A stretch of DNA of 64,000 nt from Cymodocea nodosa. Its lineage: Eukaryota; Streptophyta; Magnoliopsida; Alismatales; Cymodoceaceae. The notes beneath the pieces were generated by a model. It ran no database searches and had not been told where the DNA came from. It saw nothing but the letters and a program-made list of their open reading frames with translations. The position numbers and the translations under genes are program-made. Shown here piece after piece: positions 46,161 through 58,210 of this stretch; positions within the stretch are counted from its first letter, which is position 1; every line of letters begins with the position of its first letter. Location of the stretch: NCBI GenBank assembly GCA_036874045.1, contig CM072336.1, positions 16,797,001 through 16,861,000 on the forward strand, in the 5' to 3' direction.

Positions 46161-47515
46161 TTAAATATCAGATAAACTACAGATACCAAGTTCTAATCGT
46201 AATTTTGAGAATGTATTTTCATCTAAGGGTTTTGTAAATAGATTTGCTAATTGTTCTATGGTAGGAACAAAATTTAATACTATTTTTCCTTTTATAACAT
46301 TATCCCTTAGAAAATGATGTTGAACTTCTATATGTTTTGCTTGTGAATGTAAGACAGGATTTTTAGATAAACTAATTGTAGAATTACTATCATAGAAAAT
46401 CTTAGTTGGTTCATAGTCTAAATTAAAATCTTTTAAGGTTTGTTTGATCCATAGGATTTGAGCACAGCAAAGTGCAGCATCTATATATTTAGCTTCAGTT
46501 GTAGATAATGCTACATAATTTTGCTTTTTGCTAAACCATGACACTAAAGAATTGCCTAACAATTGACAAGTGCCACTGGTGCTTTTTCTTTCAGACTTAC
46601 ATCCTACGAAATCAGCATCACTATAACCTACTAAGTTTAAAGAACTGTGTTTAAAGTAAAACAGTCCGAAATTGATGGTTCCTAATAGATATTTAAAAAT
46701 TCGTTTAATAGCAAGTAGGTGTGATTCCTTAGGATTTGATTAATATCTAGCACAAGTACACACACTAAACATAATATCTGGTCGACTAGCTGTTAAATAG
46801 AGTAATGAACCAATCATACTTCTATATTATTTTACATCTATAGTTTTTCTAGAGTCATCTTTATCCAACTTGGTGATAGTACTCATTGGTGTATTCTTTG
46901 TTTTAGTGTTTTCTAAACCAAACCTCTTTAATAAATCTTGAGTATATTTTTCTTGTGAAATAAAAGTACCCTGATCTAATTGCTTAATTTGTAAGCCTAG
47001 GAAAAATGATAGTTCACCCATCATACTCATTTCAAATTGGTTAGTCATGTCTTTTGAAAAGGACTCAACTAATTTATCATTTGTTGCTCCAAATATGATG
47101 TCATCTACATAGATTTGAACTACTAATATATCTTTTTCTATCTTCTTGATAAAAAGAGTGTGATCTGCCTTTCCCATAGAATACCCTTTTTCCATAAGAA
47201 ATTTAGATAATCTTTCATACCAAGACCTAGGAGCTTGTTTAAGGCAATATAGTGCCTTCTTAAGCTTGTAAACATACTCAAGATGTTTTAAATCTTCAAA
47301 ACCTAGAGGTTGTTTTACATACACTTCTTCTTTTATATATCCATTTAAAAAAGTAGTCTTAACATCCATTTGATATAATTTGAAATCCATATAACAAGCA
47401 TAAGCTTACAAAATTCGTATTGATTCTAGTCTAGCAATAGGAGCAAATGTTTCATCATAGTCAATTCCTTCCTGTTGCTTGTAACCTTGAGCAACTAATC
47501 TAGCTTTATTTTTAA
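46161..47515 (-). pseudogene. pol: pol 3' part of element E: reverse transcriptase and RNase H
   Basis: Begins at [20 protein letters not shown], cut by the 47516 junction. Reverse transcriptase has [12 protein letters not shown] and [13 protein letters not shown]. RNase H has SDADFVGCKSERKS, STTEAKY and FYDSNSTI; the C-terminus LADLFTKPLDENTF ... GICSLSDI ends at 46161. Breaks: a stop in AYACYMDF's upstream part near 47404, stop near 46829 and a stop near 46741. Related to A/B/C pol but clearly a separate family. It lacks the TAG found in B and C at the GYTQ position. Confidence 0.9.
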
Positions 47516-47642
47516 CTCATAAGGTTGCTAGGGACAGAGGCTAGGGACGGAGGCTACTATCACTAATAGGATACCTCCCATAAAGGGTTTACACGTGAAG
47601 ACTAAGAGGTTACTTAGCCTCTGTCCCTAGCAACCTTATGAG
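47516..47642. repeat. 127-bp inverted-repeat element at the E/F junction
   Basis: Perfect 28-bp terminal inverted repeats at 47516-47543 and 47615-47642, starting CTCATAAGGTTGCTAGGGAC. The left arm holds two tandem copies of GGCTAGGGAC(A/G)GAGG-like sequence. No clear target-site duplication (TTTAA left, AATGG right). It could be a small MITE or a fold-back made during the breakage that joined E to F. Transcribed, it would form a strong hairpin. Confidence 0.7.
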
Positions 47643-48620
47643 AATGGGTATCAAACCTTATTCCCAAATTTATATATCTACCCTTCACATGGGACAACCT
47701 ATTGGAAAGATTTCCTAAGCCACTCCTCAAGATTCATGTCATAAGAAGAGTCCTCTAGATACCACATGATTAAGAGTCTAGTGCAAGAATGTGTATATGT
47801 TATAAGTAAGAAACTATGGTTGGCATCTCAAATGCATATTCCTATCCTCACCTTAAAGATAAGCTCAGCTCTAAGTGTAAGACATCATAAGGAAAGAACA
47901 TTACTAAGGAAAATTCAACATGCCACAAAAAGAAATTAAGTTTAAATGAAAACAAAGCTAAAACTAATAAAGAATTAATGATCTTAACCTTAAGAGCATA
48001 CAATGGAGATTGAGTAGCATGCTAGTAAGGCTAAGATGCAATAATTCAAAATCAAAATTAAACTAACAAAGCTATTTCCTAAAAAAAATTGACATGCAAG
48101 TTCTTATCATGGATACACATAAAACATAGTGGCATGCAACATATAGAACGAATTTTCAAACTTACCACCAACTTGCTTTGAAAGAAACTTACATTTGAAA
48201 AATTTTCAATTTCATTGCTGTAGTATGCATCCTAAAACATTTTTTTACTTTCTCCTCCCCCCGCACTTAGTTCCTGCATTGTCCTCAATGTAGAAAGGAT
48301 TGTTTCAACAATAAGAATAAGTAAAAAAAAATGTTAGTGCATACCTGTTATGCACTGCTCTTCAAGTGGTGTAGATAAATTGTATTTAACTCTAATTATG
48401 GTTGAACATCAATTTGTCAAACAAACACATGATATAATGATAAAGTCTTTCAACCCATTCTACACCCTTCAAGTGTTTGAAAATCATGCATATAAAATTT
48501 AGACGTGAACTTGCAATAATCAATTTTATTGTTAACTACTAACACAATAATACATATAATGAAAAATTACTAAAAATTAAGAAAAGAAAAACTACATCTA
48601 CAACTAAATACATATAAAAA
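47643..48620 (-). other. Non-coding region after integrase of element F
   Basis: No coding frame. On the minus strand CTAAGTGCGGGGGGAGGAGA (48255-48275) is a purine-rich motif common downstream of integrase in such elements. The rest is AT-rich. No match to the LTR at 53218-54748 is apparent. Confidence 0.6.
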
Positions 48621-51600
48621 CTAATTATAATTGGGTTCCAACAACAAAGCACTCTCTCCATGATTGTAGGTTTTTCCAGGATAATATTCTTTAAGTCTTT
48701 GACCATTCACTATAGTTTTAAATCCTGTCTTACAATTTTCTATAGCTATAGCTCCATGATTATATATATGTTTAATGATGAATGGTCCTGTCCATCTAGT
48801 CTTAAATTTTCTAGGGAACAAATGTAATCTAGAGTTATATAATAAAACTTCTTGTCCCTCATGAAAGTCCTTTCTTAAAATTTTCTTGTCATGGAATGCT
48901 TTTGCTTGTTCTTTTGCAATCTTTGCATTTTCATAAGCCTCTCTTCTTATTTCTTCCAGCTCATTGAGTTGATATTTCCTTGCTTTTCCTACATCATCAA
49001 CACACATGTTAAATGTTCTAATAGCCCATTCTACTTTATGTTCTATTTCTATAGGTAAATGACATGCTTTCCCATAAACTACTCTAAATGGTGACATTCC
49101 CAACACAGTTTTATAGGTAGTCCTATAACCCCAAAGTGCATCATTAAGCTTTTCTACCTAATCCTTCTTACTTGGTTTGATTACTTTTTCGAGCATGTGC
49201 TTGATTTGTCTATTGGATACCTCAACTTGCCCACTTGTTTGAGGGTGATATGGTGTTGCTAACTTGTGAGTAAGCCTATACTTCCTCAAAGCCATTTGAA
49301 ATACTCTATTGCAAAAGTGAGGTCCATTATCACTAATTATAGCTCTTGGAATACCAAATCTAGCAAAAATGTTAGATCTAAGAAAATCAACAACAACTTT
49401 AGCATCATTTCTCTTAGTTGGGATAGCTTCAATCCATTTAGAAACATAATCAACAGCCAACAAAATATAAGAATAACCAAAAGAAATGGGAAATGGTCCC
49501 ATGAAATCAATGCCCCAAACATCAAAAATTTCAACTTCAATGATAGGATTCAAAGGCATCATATTTCGTTTGGAAATTTTTCCCATTCTTTGTCATCTAT
49601 CACAATGTGTACAATGATCTTTAGAGTCTTGAATTAGAGAAGGCCAATAAAATCCACATTCAAGAATTTTCAAAGAAGTTTTTCTATGGCTAAGATGACC
49701 TCCACAAGCATGATTATGACAAAAATTTAAGACATTAGCAATTTCATCTTCAGGAAGACATCTTCTTAAAATTTGATCAGAACCCATTTTATACAAATAA
49801 GGTTCCATCCAAACATAATGTTTAGCCATGTACCTCAATCTTTTCTTATCTGGTTTAGATAAATCAATTGGTATTAACCCTATAGCAAGATAGTTAGCAA
49901 TGTCTGCAAACCAAGGTAACTTACCAACTAGAAATAAACTCTCATCAGGAAACTTTTCATTAATCACATTATTGCATGCTAGAATATTTTCTAATCTAGA
50001 GAGGTGATCAGCAACTAAATTTTCTTTTCTAACCTTATCTTTAATTTCTATGTTGAATTCTTGCAACAATAAAACCCAACGAATTAATCTTGGTTTTGCA
50101 TCTTTTTTACTCATCAAATGTTTAATAGTTGCATGATCAGTATGCACAATAATTTGATTGCAAACTAAATATGGTCTAAATTTATCTAGAGCAAAAACAA
50201 CAACAAGAAATTCTTTTTCTGTGGTAGTATAATTTACTTGAGCTTCATTCAAAGTTTTACTAGCATAGCATATGACATCATGTTTCTTATCAATTATTTG
50301 CCCAAGTACTGCACCTACTGCATAATTGGAGGCATCACACATAATTTCAAAAGGATAATCCCATATTGGGGCATGAATTATAGGAGGAGATATTAATGCA
50401 TGCTTAAGTTGATTAAAGGCAGCAAGACAATGTTCATCAAAAACAAACTCAGAATCTTTTGCAAGTAAATTAGTTATAGGTCTTTCTATCTTGCTAAAAT
50501 CATGAATAAATCTACAATAAAAACCAGCATATCCTAAAAAGCTTCTAACCTCCTTCACAAATTTAGGTGACTGCAAATGAGATATAACGTCAATTTTTGC
50601 CTTATCCACCTCAATCCCTCTATTAGATATCACATGCCCAAGAACTATGCCTTCATTCACCATGAAATGGCACTTTTCCCCATTTAAAATAAAATTCTTT
50701 TCAACACATCTTTGCAAAACCATATCTAAATGATGTAAACAAATATCAAAATTTTTGCCAAAAACAGAAAAGTCAACCATGAAAATTTCTAAAAATTTTT
50801 CATTCATATCATAAAAAATTCCTACCATGCATCTTTGAAATGTTGCAGGCGCATTATATAAACCGAAAGGCATATGCCTAAAAGCATAGGTTCCGCTTGG
50901 ACAAGTAAAAGTAGTCTTTTCTTGATCCTCAGAGATTATAGGTATTTGATTGTACCTAGAGTATCCATCAAGAAAATAATAAAATTCATGTCCAGCTAAC
51001 CTTTCTAGCATCTGATCAACAAATGGCAATGGGAAATGATCTTTACGAGTTGCAGAATTCAATTTACAATAATCAATACATACCCTCCAACTAGTTTTTA
51101 TTCTAGTAGGCACTAACTCATGATCTTGATTTTCAACTACTGTAAAGCCCAATTTCTTAGGTACTACATGCACAGGGCTTACCCACCTACTATCACTAAT
51201 AGGGTATATAATGCCATTGTCAAGCCATTTAACTATCTCTTTCTTTACCACCTCACTCATTTGGGGATTTAATCTACGTTGAGGTTCTCTAAAGGCATAG
51301 TTCTCATCTTCTAGGATAATTCTATGTTGAACTATAGTAGGACTAACTCCTACAATATCACTCAATTGCCAACCAAGAGCTCTCTTGTTTTTACTTAATA
51401 TCTTCATTAATTTTTCTTCTTGGTTTGGGGTTAAGTTTGCTCCAATTACAACAGGATATTCATTTTGCTTATCTATAAATGCATATTTCAGATTTTGTGG
51501 GAGTGCTTTTAATTTATTCCTTTCCTTAACTTCTAAAATCAAGTCATTATTCATTTCATGCTCACCACTATTCTCTTGTAAAGATGCCTTGTGTTCTAGA

Positions 51601-51712
51601 TTATCTTCAACGTCTAGAAAGCAAATTTCAGCACTAAGTTCTTCCTCATTACTATTATTTTCAACTTCTTCAAATAATTCAGAAATGCTTACGCTAATGT
51701 TGTCATCTACTT
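48621..51712 (-). pseudogene. pol: pol of element F: reverse transcriptase, RNase H, integrase
   Basis: Open from about 51712 to 49596 in one frame, overlapping the end of the gag-protease frame. Reverse transcriptase: [40 protein letters not shown], and [10 protein letters not shown] where the family has MDD, so the first catalytic Asp is Val. RNase [38 protein letters not shown]. Integrase finger: H-H-C present, but the last Cys codon of CDRC is TGA at 49593-49595. Catalytic core (49586-49158): D (GIDFMGPF), D (ISDNGPHF), E (GQVEVSNRQ) intact. A Trp-to-TAG follows at 49155-49157, then the C-terminal domain with LFPRKFKTRWTGPF to 48621. Dead on at least three counts. Confidence 0.92.
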
Positions 51713-51718
51713 GATGGT

Positions 51719-53068
51719 TTATAGTCCTATCTCTTTTAAAATGTTCAATGATATCACCTTATCGTTAAAGGAGATTGACATTTTACCATTTCTGCAATTA
51801 ATGTGGGAATTAATAGTTGCTAAGAATGGTCTCCCTAGGATCAATGTAGATTCATTTGGTTCACAAGTTGGTGCATTGGTTTCTAAAATGATAAAGTCGG
51901 CTGGGTATATAAAATCTTCAATTTGAATTAAGACATCTTCTACAATACCCATGGGACTCCTATATGATCTATCACCTAGTTTAATTAGTGTTCTAGTTTT
52001 CTTAATTCCTGTGATTCCCAATTGTTCATATAAGTGTTTTGGCATCACGTTAACTCTTGCACCAAGATCTAATAATGCTTTTTCAATTAAAACATTCCCT
52101 ATTAAGCAAGTTATTAGAGGAACACTAGGATCATTGAATTTTTTAGCTAAACTATCAAGCAACATTGAACTACTTAACTCGGTTAAATAAACTTGCTTAC
52201 TTAATTTTTTTCTTAGCTTCCTATGCTTGGTACAAAGGTTTTTAAGCACCCTCCCATATGCTGGAATTTTCCTAATTAATTCTAACATAGGCATATTAAC
52301 ATTGATTTTCTCAAATATGGTTCTTATAGCTTCATTTTCCTCATTTTCTTTGTTGTTGTCAAGCCAACTAGGAAATGGTGGTTTGTTGTTCATATTTTCA
52401 GATGTTTCTTCTTTCTTTTTATCCATTTCTAAGTCTATAACAGGGTTTTCTTCAATTAATTCTTCATTAGTTTCATCCATTAGACATTTTTCAAGTTCAA
52501 CTCATTCATGTTCTAGTTCTACATCTTTATGTTCATCTCTTGTCAACATATTTTCTTCCTTTTCATCTACTTTTTCTTCACTTTGTTTTTCTTCACTTTC
52601 ATGTTCTAATATGTTTCTTTCTATGGTTTTTCCAGATCTTAAGATTAAATTCACGTTTTCATCTACATTAGAGTCTTCTTCATCATCTATGACAATTACA
52701 CCTTCTTTTTGTTGTAGGAGCTTAGTGGCAACATAATAGCTATCTCCTAACTCTATGATTCTCTCTATATTCCTCATGGACTCTTCTATAGAACTACTAC
52801 TAACATGAGAGCAATCACAAACATCATTTCTTTCATCAATATGAGATTTATGCATATCAAAATCGTAAGAAAATTCACTAGCATCATGCAAGACATCATA
52901 TTCATCACTAACATGAGTTGTTTCTTCTACTGGTTGAATTTTTATATTAAATAACTTGTTGGTACATATGCTTTCATCATGACCTTTTACATGGCAATAA
53001 GAACAAGCACTTTCAGATAAAAAATCATTTATAAACTTAAAAGGATCATCATGATGAAAATTTGACAT
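51719..53068 (-). pseudogene. gag-protease remnant of element F
   Basis: One frame from ATG 53068 to TAA 51719, interrupted by a single TGA near 52499-52501. It starts almost at the zinc knuckle (CSYCHVKGHDESIC), so the capsid and matrix parts, several hundred residues in the family, are absent. Then an acidic Glu/Asp/Ser-rich linker (52900-52500), and a retroviral-type aspartic protease with ALLDLGARVNVMP near 52065 (Athila-type DLGA in place of DTGA) and the LILGRPFLATI motif near 51830. The ATG lies 122 bp after the primer-binding site. Confidence 0.85.
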
Positions 53069-53190
53069 ACTTGCAAGAAATTTAAGTAATAAAATTCACA
53101 ACTAAGCACAAGAAAGATATGTTTATCAAAATTTGTCAAACAACCAACTAAGAACTTCAAATATGGTAAAAATAAACTAAGCCAAATTGC

Positions 53191-53211
53191 CAATCCCCGG
53201 CAACGGCGCCA
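53191..53211 (-). other. Primer-binding site of element F
   Basis: On the minus strand TGGCGCCGTTGCCGGGGATT, six bases inside the LTR end. This is the form usual in Athila/Tat elements, matched to the 3' end of an Asp tRNA (from memory of the family). The 122 bp to the gag remnant are leader. Confidence 0.88.
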
Positions 53212-53217
53212 AAAACT

Positions 53218-54748
53218 TGTTGAGCTATATTTTTAGCTCAAGCTTTACTGCAAGTGCACAGTTCTTTTGGTGTACATGGCAAATACAGGTCATTCTTCCA
53301 CAAGGATTGTGTTTATGACTTAATCAAATATTACTCAACTTGTTCTTCAAGCTCTTCGGTATACTTCAGTAAATTAATGACATGTGAATGTAGAATAATC
53401 AAAGTTAACACAAGCTCACAAATCATGCAATTTCAAGGCAATGTGTAGTGGAAAATGGTGATGTGAATCAATTTCTTTACTTGTAAATCTATCAACTCAT
53501 TTAATTATAACATGCACACAAGTTCCACGTGATTTCAGAAGTGATATCCATGCATCAATATTAAGGAAAGAAAAATAAAACAAGAAGGTTCAATAGACTA
53601 TACTACTCTATTCTAATTTATACTAAATGCATGCAACTATGCTATTTGCTAATCTAGCTAAACTATACTATACTACTTGCATTAGAAATTCTTTTTGGAG
53701 ATTGATTAGGACAAAATGTGATCAATATAAGATATAACAAACTCAATTAACTACTGAAATTAAAATTAACAACTAGAGATAAGTGATAGGTTCTTCATTC
53801 AAATGAACATCAACACTTATTTTCTTCTTCTTTCAATTCACACCTTCTCAAATGCGCCAAGCCACCATTGGTGAGTGTCATTCACTCGTGTGAAAGCCTC
53901 ACCAACAGCCCCAACAATACACGTGAATAGAGGATGCAAATTAGAAGTTGAAAAGAAGAATTAAACATTCATATACATTCATTGAACTCTATCTAGCTAA
54001 GAAGACATATAATTGAGATGTTCACCACCATTTCTCATCAATTCTTCCTTCTATACAAGAAAATAATAAACTCTAAGAGTTGTCACTACCTTAGGAGCTT
54101 CTTATCTTCTTCTCTAGAGCTTTGAATTCAATGTAACTTGGCAGCAAATCCACCTCCAAGCTTGGACGTCTTCTCCTTAGCCCTTGGAATGGTGAATAGC
54201 ATGAATGGATGGTCTCTCTTTGGAAGCGCAAGCCTCACCTCCAAGCTTCTTCTCCTCCTTTCTCTCGTTGGAAACACCAAGTTGTTGGCCGAAATTCCTC
54301 TCCCCTTGTATTTATGTTGTTTTGTCTTCTCTCTCTTTGATGTGGCACCTTGGTTTTATCACCAAGCCAATAAGATGTCATAGATCTAGGAGGGCCAATA
54401 AGGTGTTGGCATGTCCTCTTCTTTAAAGTTTAGCCCACCAACTTTTAATTCTTTACATCTTCTTTGGTCTTTTGCATTAAGCTCCTCCCATATATATGTT
54501 ACCTACAATTAATGGAAGTTGAACTCCAAGAGACGTTAGCCAACATAGGACATGCAAAATAAATCAATGTGTTTCATGTAAAATTATATCCAATGGGGGA
54601 TGCACTTGTTAATTAAATTTCTATATTGCACTATATTTCAAGACTTATATTACCCATAATTAATATCATTTATCCATCATAGATATATAATATCATGCAA
54701 AATTACTTATAAAATTCATTAAAAATAGGTAAAATTAAAGCTTGAATA
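53218..54748 (-). repeat. 5' LTR of element F (outer end uncertain)
   Basis: The inner end is clear: minus-strand ...GAGCTAAAAATATAGCTCAACA before the primer-binding site, shown here as TGTTGAGC at 53218. The outer end should read CA on the plus strand but meets G at 54749 without one, so it is truncated or recombined. About 1.5 kb, no gene; the reading frames at 54138-54426 lie inside it and are chance. Confidence 0.75.
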
Positions 54749-54776
54749 GTACCAAAAGTCTTAATTTCAACATGAC

Positions 54777-57700
54777 TTGCAGGACTGCATGGACAAGAAA
54801 GCTCAAATGTCCAAGTGGATCATTGATAGTGGTTGCTCAAAGCATATGACAGGTAAGAAAAGACTTCTAGAATCTGTTAAATCAATAAATTCAGGATCTG
54901 TTAAGTTTGGTAACAATGAAAAATGTAGAATTACTGCCATAGGAAATGTCATATCTGAAAATGGAAAAATAGAAAATGTCTTACATGTAAATGGTTTAAA
55001 ACAGAATCTGCTAAGTGTAGGTCAATTATGTAACAAAGGTTACAATATACTTTTTACTGCAGAAAACTGTTTTATATTACAACCTGATACACATCAAATC
55101 AAATTTACTAGATATAGAAATAATTCAATTTATGCTTTGGAATTTCCATGTGATATTATATCTAGTGATGCATGTTTAGTTGCTTTTAATGAAGATGAAT
55201 GGTTATGGAATAAAAGATTAAATCATGCAAACATGAGACTTATAAGAAAATTGACCAAACATGATCTTGTTAGAGGTGTGCCTAAGCTCAAATTCAAGAG
55301 AGATAAATTGTGTACTGTACAATTGGAAAATAAAAGAAATCAGCACACAAGAATATTGAAGATATTGCCATACGTCAACCATTGGATCTATTGCATACGG
55401 ACCTGTTTGGTCCTACACAGACAGCTAGTTTAGGAGGAAGAAAATATACCTTAGTGGTAGTTGATGATTATACAAGATTCACTTGGGTTATTTTCTTAAC
55501 ACACAAGAATGAAGCTTATGATAAATTCAAACATCTCTGTATTAGAATTCAAAATGAAAAAGATTCAACTGTGAAGAAGATCAAAAGTGATCATGGAGGT
55601 GAATTTGAAAATTCAGAATTTGAAGAATTATGCAATTCTTTTGGCATACTGCATGAATTCTCATGTCCAAGAACTCCTGCTCAGAATGGAGTTGTAAAGA
55701 GAAAGAATAGATCAGTATAAGAAATGGCAAGGACAATTCTTAATGCATCTGATCTACCAAAGTCTCTATGGGCTGAAGTTGTAAGTACTACATGTTATTT
55801 GATAAACAGAACTCACCTTAGACCTATCCTACATAAGACACCTTTTGAACTATGGTATGGTAAAATACCAAATGTTGGATATTTTAAGGTCTTCAGATCA
55901 AGATGTTTTGTGCTTAATACAAAGGATCAAAAGGACAAATTTGATGCAAAATCTGATCCTGCTCTACTTGTTGGATACTCTTCAAGAAGCAAGGATCTGA
56001 TCCTGCTCTACTTGTTGGATACTCTTCAAGAAGCAAGGCCTACAAGGTCTATTTTGAACATGAAAGAAGAGTAGAAGAGTCAATAAACATATTCTTTGAT
56101 GAAGACATAGTAGGAAAATTGAAGAGGCTAACAATAGACAGTGAAAGTGAAAGTGAAGTAATAAATTAGAAAATTCCTCAGAAAAAGGATAGTTCAACAC
56201 TGCCTACACCTACTGAGACAGAAAAAGCATGGAAGATAAAGTTTGAACATCCCATTGGACAAATTATTAGGAATATAAATCAAGGTGTTTGAACAAGAAG
56301 CAAAATTCAAAATATTTGCAATTATTGTGCTTTTGTGTCTGAACTTGAACCTTCAACAGTTGAAGATGCCTGCAATGATGAATACTGGATCATGGTCATG
56401 CAAGAGGAACTAAATCAGTTCAAGAAAAATGAAGTCTGGAACTTGATTGAAAGGCCCATCGAAAAATCAATTATTGGAACTAGATGGGTGTTTAAGAATA
56501 AACTTGATAATAATGGTAGTATTATTAGAAATAAAGCTAGACTTGTTGCTCAGGGATACAACCAATAGGAAGGAATCAATTATGAAGAAACTTTTGCACT
56601 TGTTGCAAGACTTGAAGCAATTAGAATGTTGCTTGCCTTTGCAAGCAGTATGAAAATCAAGCTTTATCAGATGGATGTTAAAAGTGTCTTTCTTAATGGC
56701 ATTCTGCAAGAAGAAGTATATGTAGAACAACCACTAGGTTTTGAAGATGAAGAAAGACCAAACCATGTATACAAACTGAAAAAAGTTCTCTATGGTCTGA
56801 AGCAAGCACCACGTGCATGGTATGATAAACTAAAGAGTTTCCTTCTTGAGAATCAAACAACACTTTATTTATTAAATCAGAAAGTTCTCATATGTTGATT
56901 ATTCAGATCTACGTAGATGATATTATTTTTGGTGCTACACATGAGAAACTATGTCATGATTTTCAAATCTTAATGAAGAATGAATTTGAGAAGAGTCTTA
57001 TGGGAGAATTAAAATTCTTTCTAGGATTGCAAATTCATCAACTTAAGCATGGCATTTTCTTGAATCAAGAAAAATTTTGCAAAGAGATTCTCTTGAAATT
57101 TGGTATGGATAAATCCAAAGCAGTAGGTACTCCAATGAACTCAAATGAAAAACTTGATAAGGACATTTTGGCATTCCAGTAGATCAAAAGAAATACAGAG
57201 GTATGATTGGATCACTTCTATATCTAACAGCTAGTAGACCAGATATAATGTTTAGTGTTTGTTCTTGTGCAAGATATCAAGCCTCTCCAAGAGCATCACA
57301 CTTAAAATCAATTAAACGTATATTTAAATATCTACAGGGTACTAAGGAGTTTGGCTTATTTTATTCTTCACAGAATCAATTGATTTTAGCAAGATGTAGT
57401 GATGCAGATTATACAGGATGCAAATCAAATCGAAAAAGCACCAGTGGGACATGTCAGTTGCTTGGTCATTCACTTGTTTCTTGGTTCAGCAGTAAACAAT
57501 ACTCTATAGCTCTATCCACCACTGAAGGTGAATATATGGTAGCAGGCCTATGTTGTGCACAAATCTTATGGATGCAGCAAACTCTAGCAGGTTATAAGCT
57601 AATTTTTCAGAATACCATTATTTACTGTGGTAGCAGTAGTGCCATCAATCTCTCCAAAAATACAGTTCTATACTCTAGAGCAAAACATATCGAGATTAGG

Positions 57701-57859
57701 CATGACTTTTTAAGTGACTATGTTGAAAAAGGTCATATTTCCTTAGAATATGTCTCTACTAAAGAACAACTTGCAGATATCTTCACCAAACCATTATCTA
57801 AAGCTGCATTTAATCATATTAGATGAAATTTAGGGATTTGTTCTTTATATGATTTATAA
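54777..57859 (+). pseudogene. pol: pol of element G: protease to RNase H, broken
   Basis: Protease WIIDSGCSKHMTG near 54820, pre-integrase region with WNKRLNHANM near 55210. A 4-bp loss near 55318 removes the end of the zinc finger. Integrase: D (LLHTDLFGP), D (KSDHGGEF) present, but the third catalytic residue is Lys (GVVKRKNRS; GAG to AAG near 55695). A 44-bp exact tandem duplication at 55950-56037 shifts the frame. Reverse transcriptase has YQMDVKSVFL and YVDDIIFGA; a gap near 56855 and one near 57175 shift the frame. RNase H has SDADYTGCKSNRKS and CGSSSAI (catalytic Asp to Gly). TAG 56566-56568 is shared with D. Ends at 57857-57859. Confidence 0.92.
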
Positions 57860-58210
57860 TTTCATATCTACTCTCCAAGCTCACAACTAGGAGCTTGTTC
57901 TACTAACATCTCTATTTTGCAGCAAGTTAAACTTTTTGATAGTCAGCTATAATTGCGCCACCAACTCAGTATTTGTCTTCTCACTTCTTTTGACAATTGG
58001 CAAAAATGGGGGAGAAATATCATATTTTGGTAAGCAAAGCTACAGTAAAGTAGGGGGAGAAATTCAGGGGGAGTGATTTCAGAAAATCAGGGGGAGTCTT
58101 TAAATTTACATTATTTTGTATTCCTTGTGTGCTTTTCTGTATAGATATATAGGGAGAGAAACACATGTAATACATTGTAAGGTTTTTGCCATTATCAAAA
58201 AGGGGGAGAT
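57860..58210 (+). other. 3' untranslated region of G with an array of purine tracts
   Basis: GGGGGAG-type motifs near 58008, 58053, 58068, 58090 and the terminal AAAAAGGGGGAGAT ending at 58210, matching the array of D. Confidence 0.85.

Larger units (their letters stand above)
27555..47515 (-). mobile_element. Element E: third-family SIRE-like copia element, 5' truncated, split by C
   Basis: On the minus strand: reverse transcriptase and RNase H (47515-46161), spacer, [C inserted at 32385-44992], more spacer, ORF3 (31536-28933), purine tract, 3' LTR (28656 to about 27555). The gene order and ORF3 match A/B/C but protein and LTR sequences are clearly diverged, so it is a sister family. The front of pol, gag and 5' LTR are missing, cut at 47515 next to an inverted repeat. 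The left border is uncertain: the LTR probably ends in TTTCA at 27555, within B's LTR. Confidence 0.86.
47643..54748 (-). mobile_element. Element F: Athila/Tat-like Ty3/gypsy element, deletion derivative
   Basis: On the minus strand: LTR (54748 to 53218), primer-binding site, short gag-protease remnant, reverse transcriptase, RNase H, integrase, long spacer. Integrase after RNase H makes it Ty3/gypsy. DLGA-type protease, [12 protein letters not shown], and integrase tail with RKFKTRWTGPF fit the Athila/Tat branch. No second LTR is visible at the left end, and the right border against G has no CA end or duplication, so both ends look broken. Confidence 0.85.

Noticed and set aside
52227..52736. 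Ser/Phe-rich plus-strand frame of 169 codons
   Set aside because: Antisense of the acidic gag-protease linker of F (Glu/Asp codons give Ser/Phe in reverse).
54138..54426. Frames with Leu-rich segments (…LLLLLSLVGNT…), like a signal peptide
   Set aside because: Inside the F LTR, short, overlapping in two frames, without homologous support.
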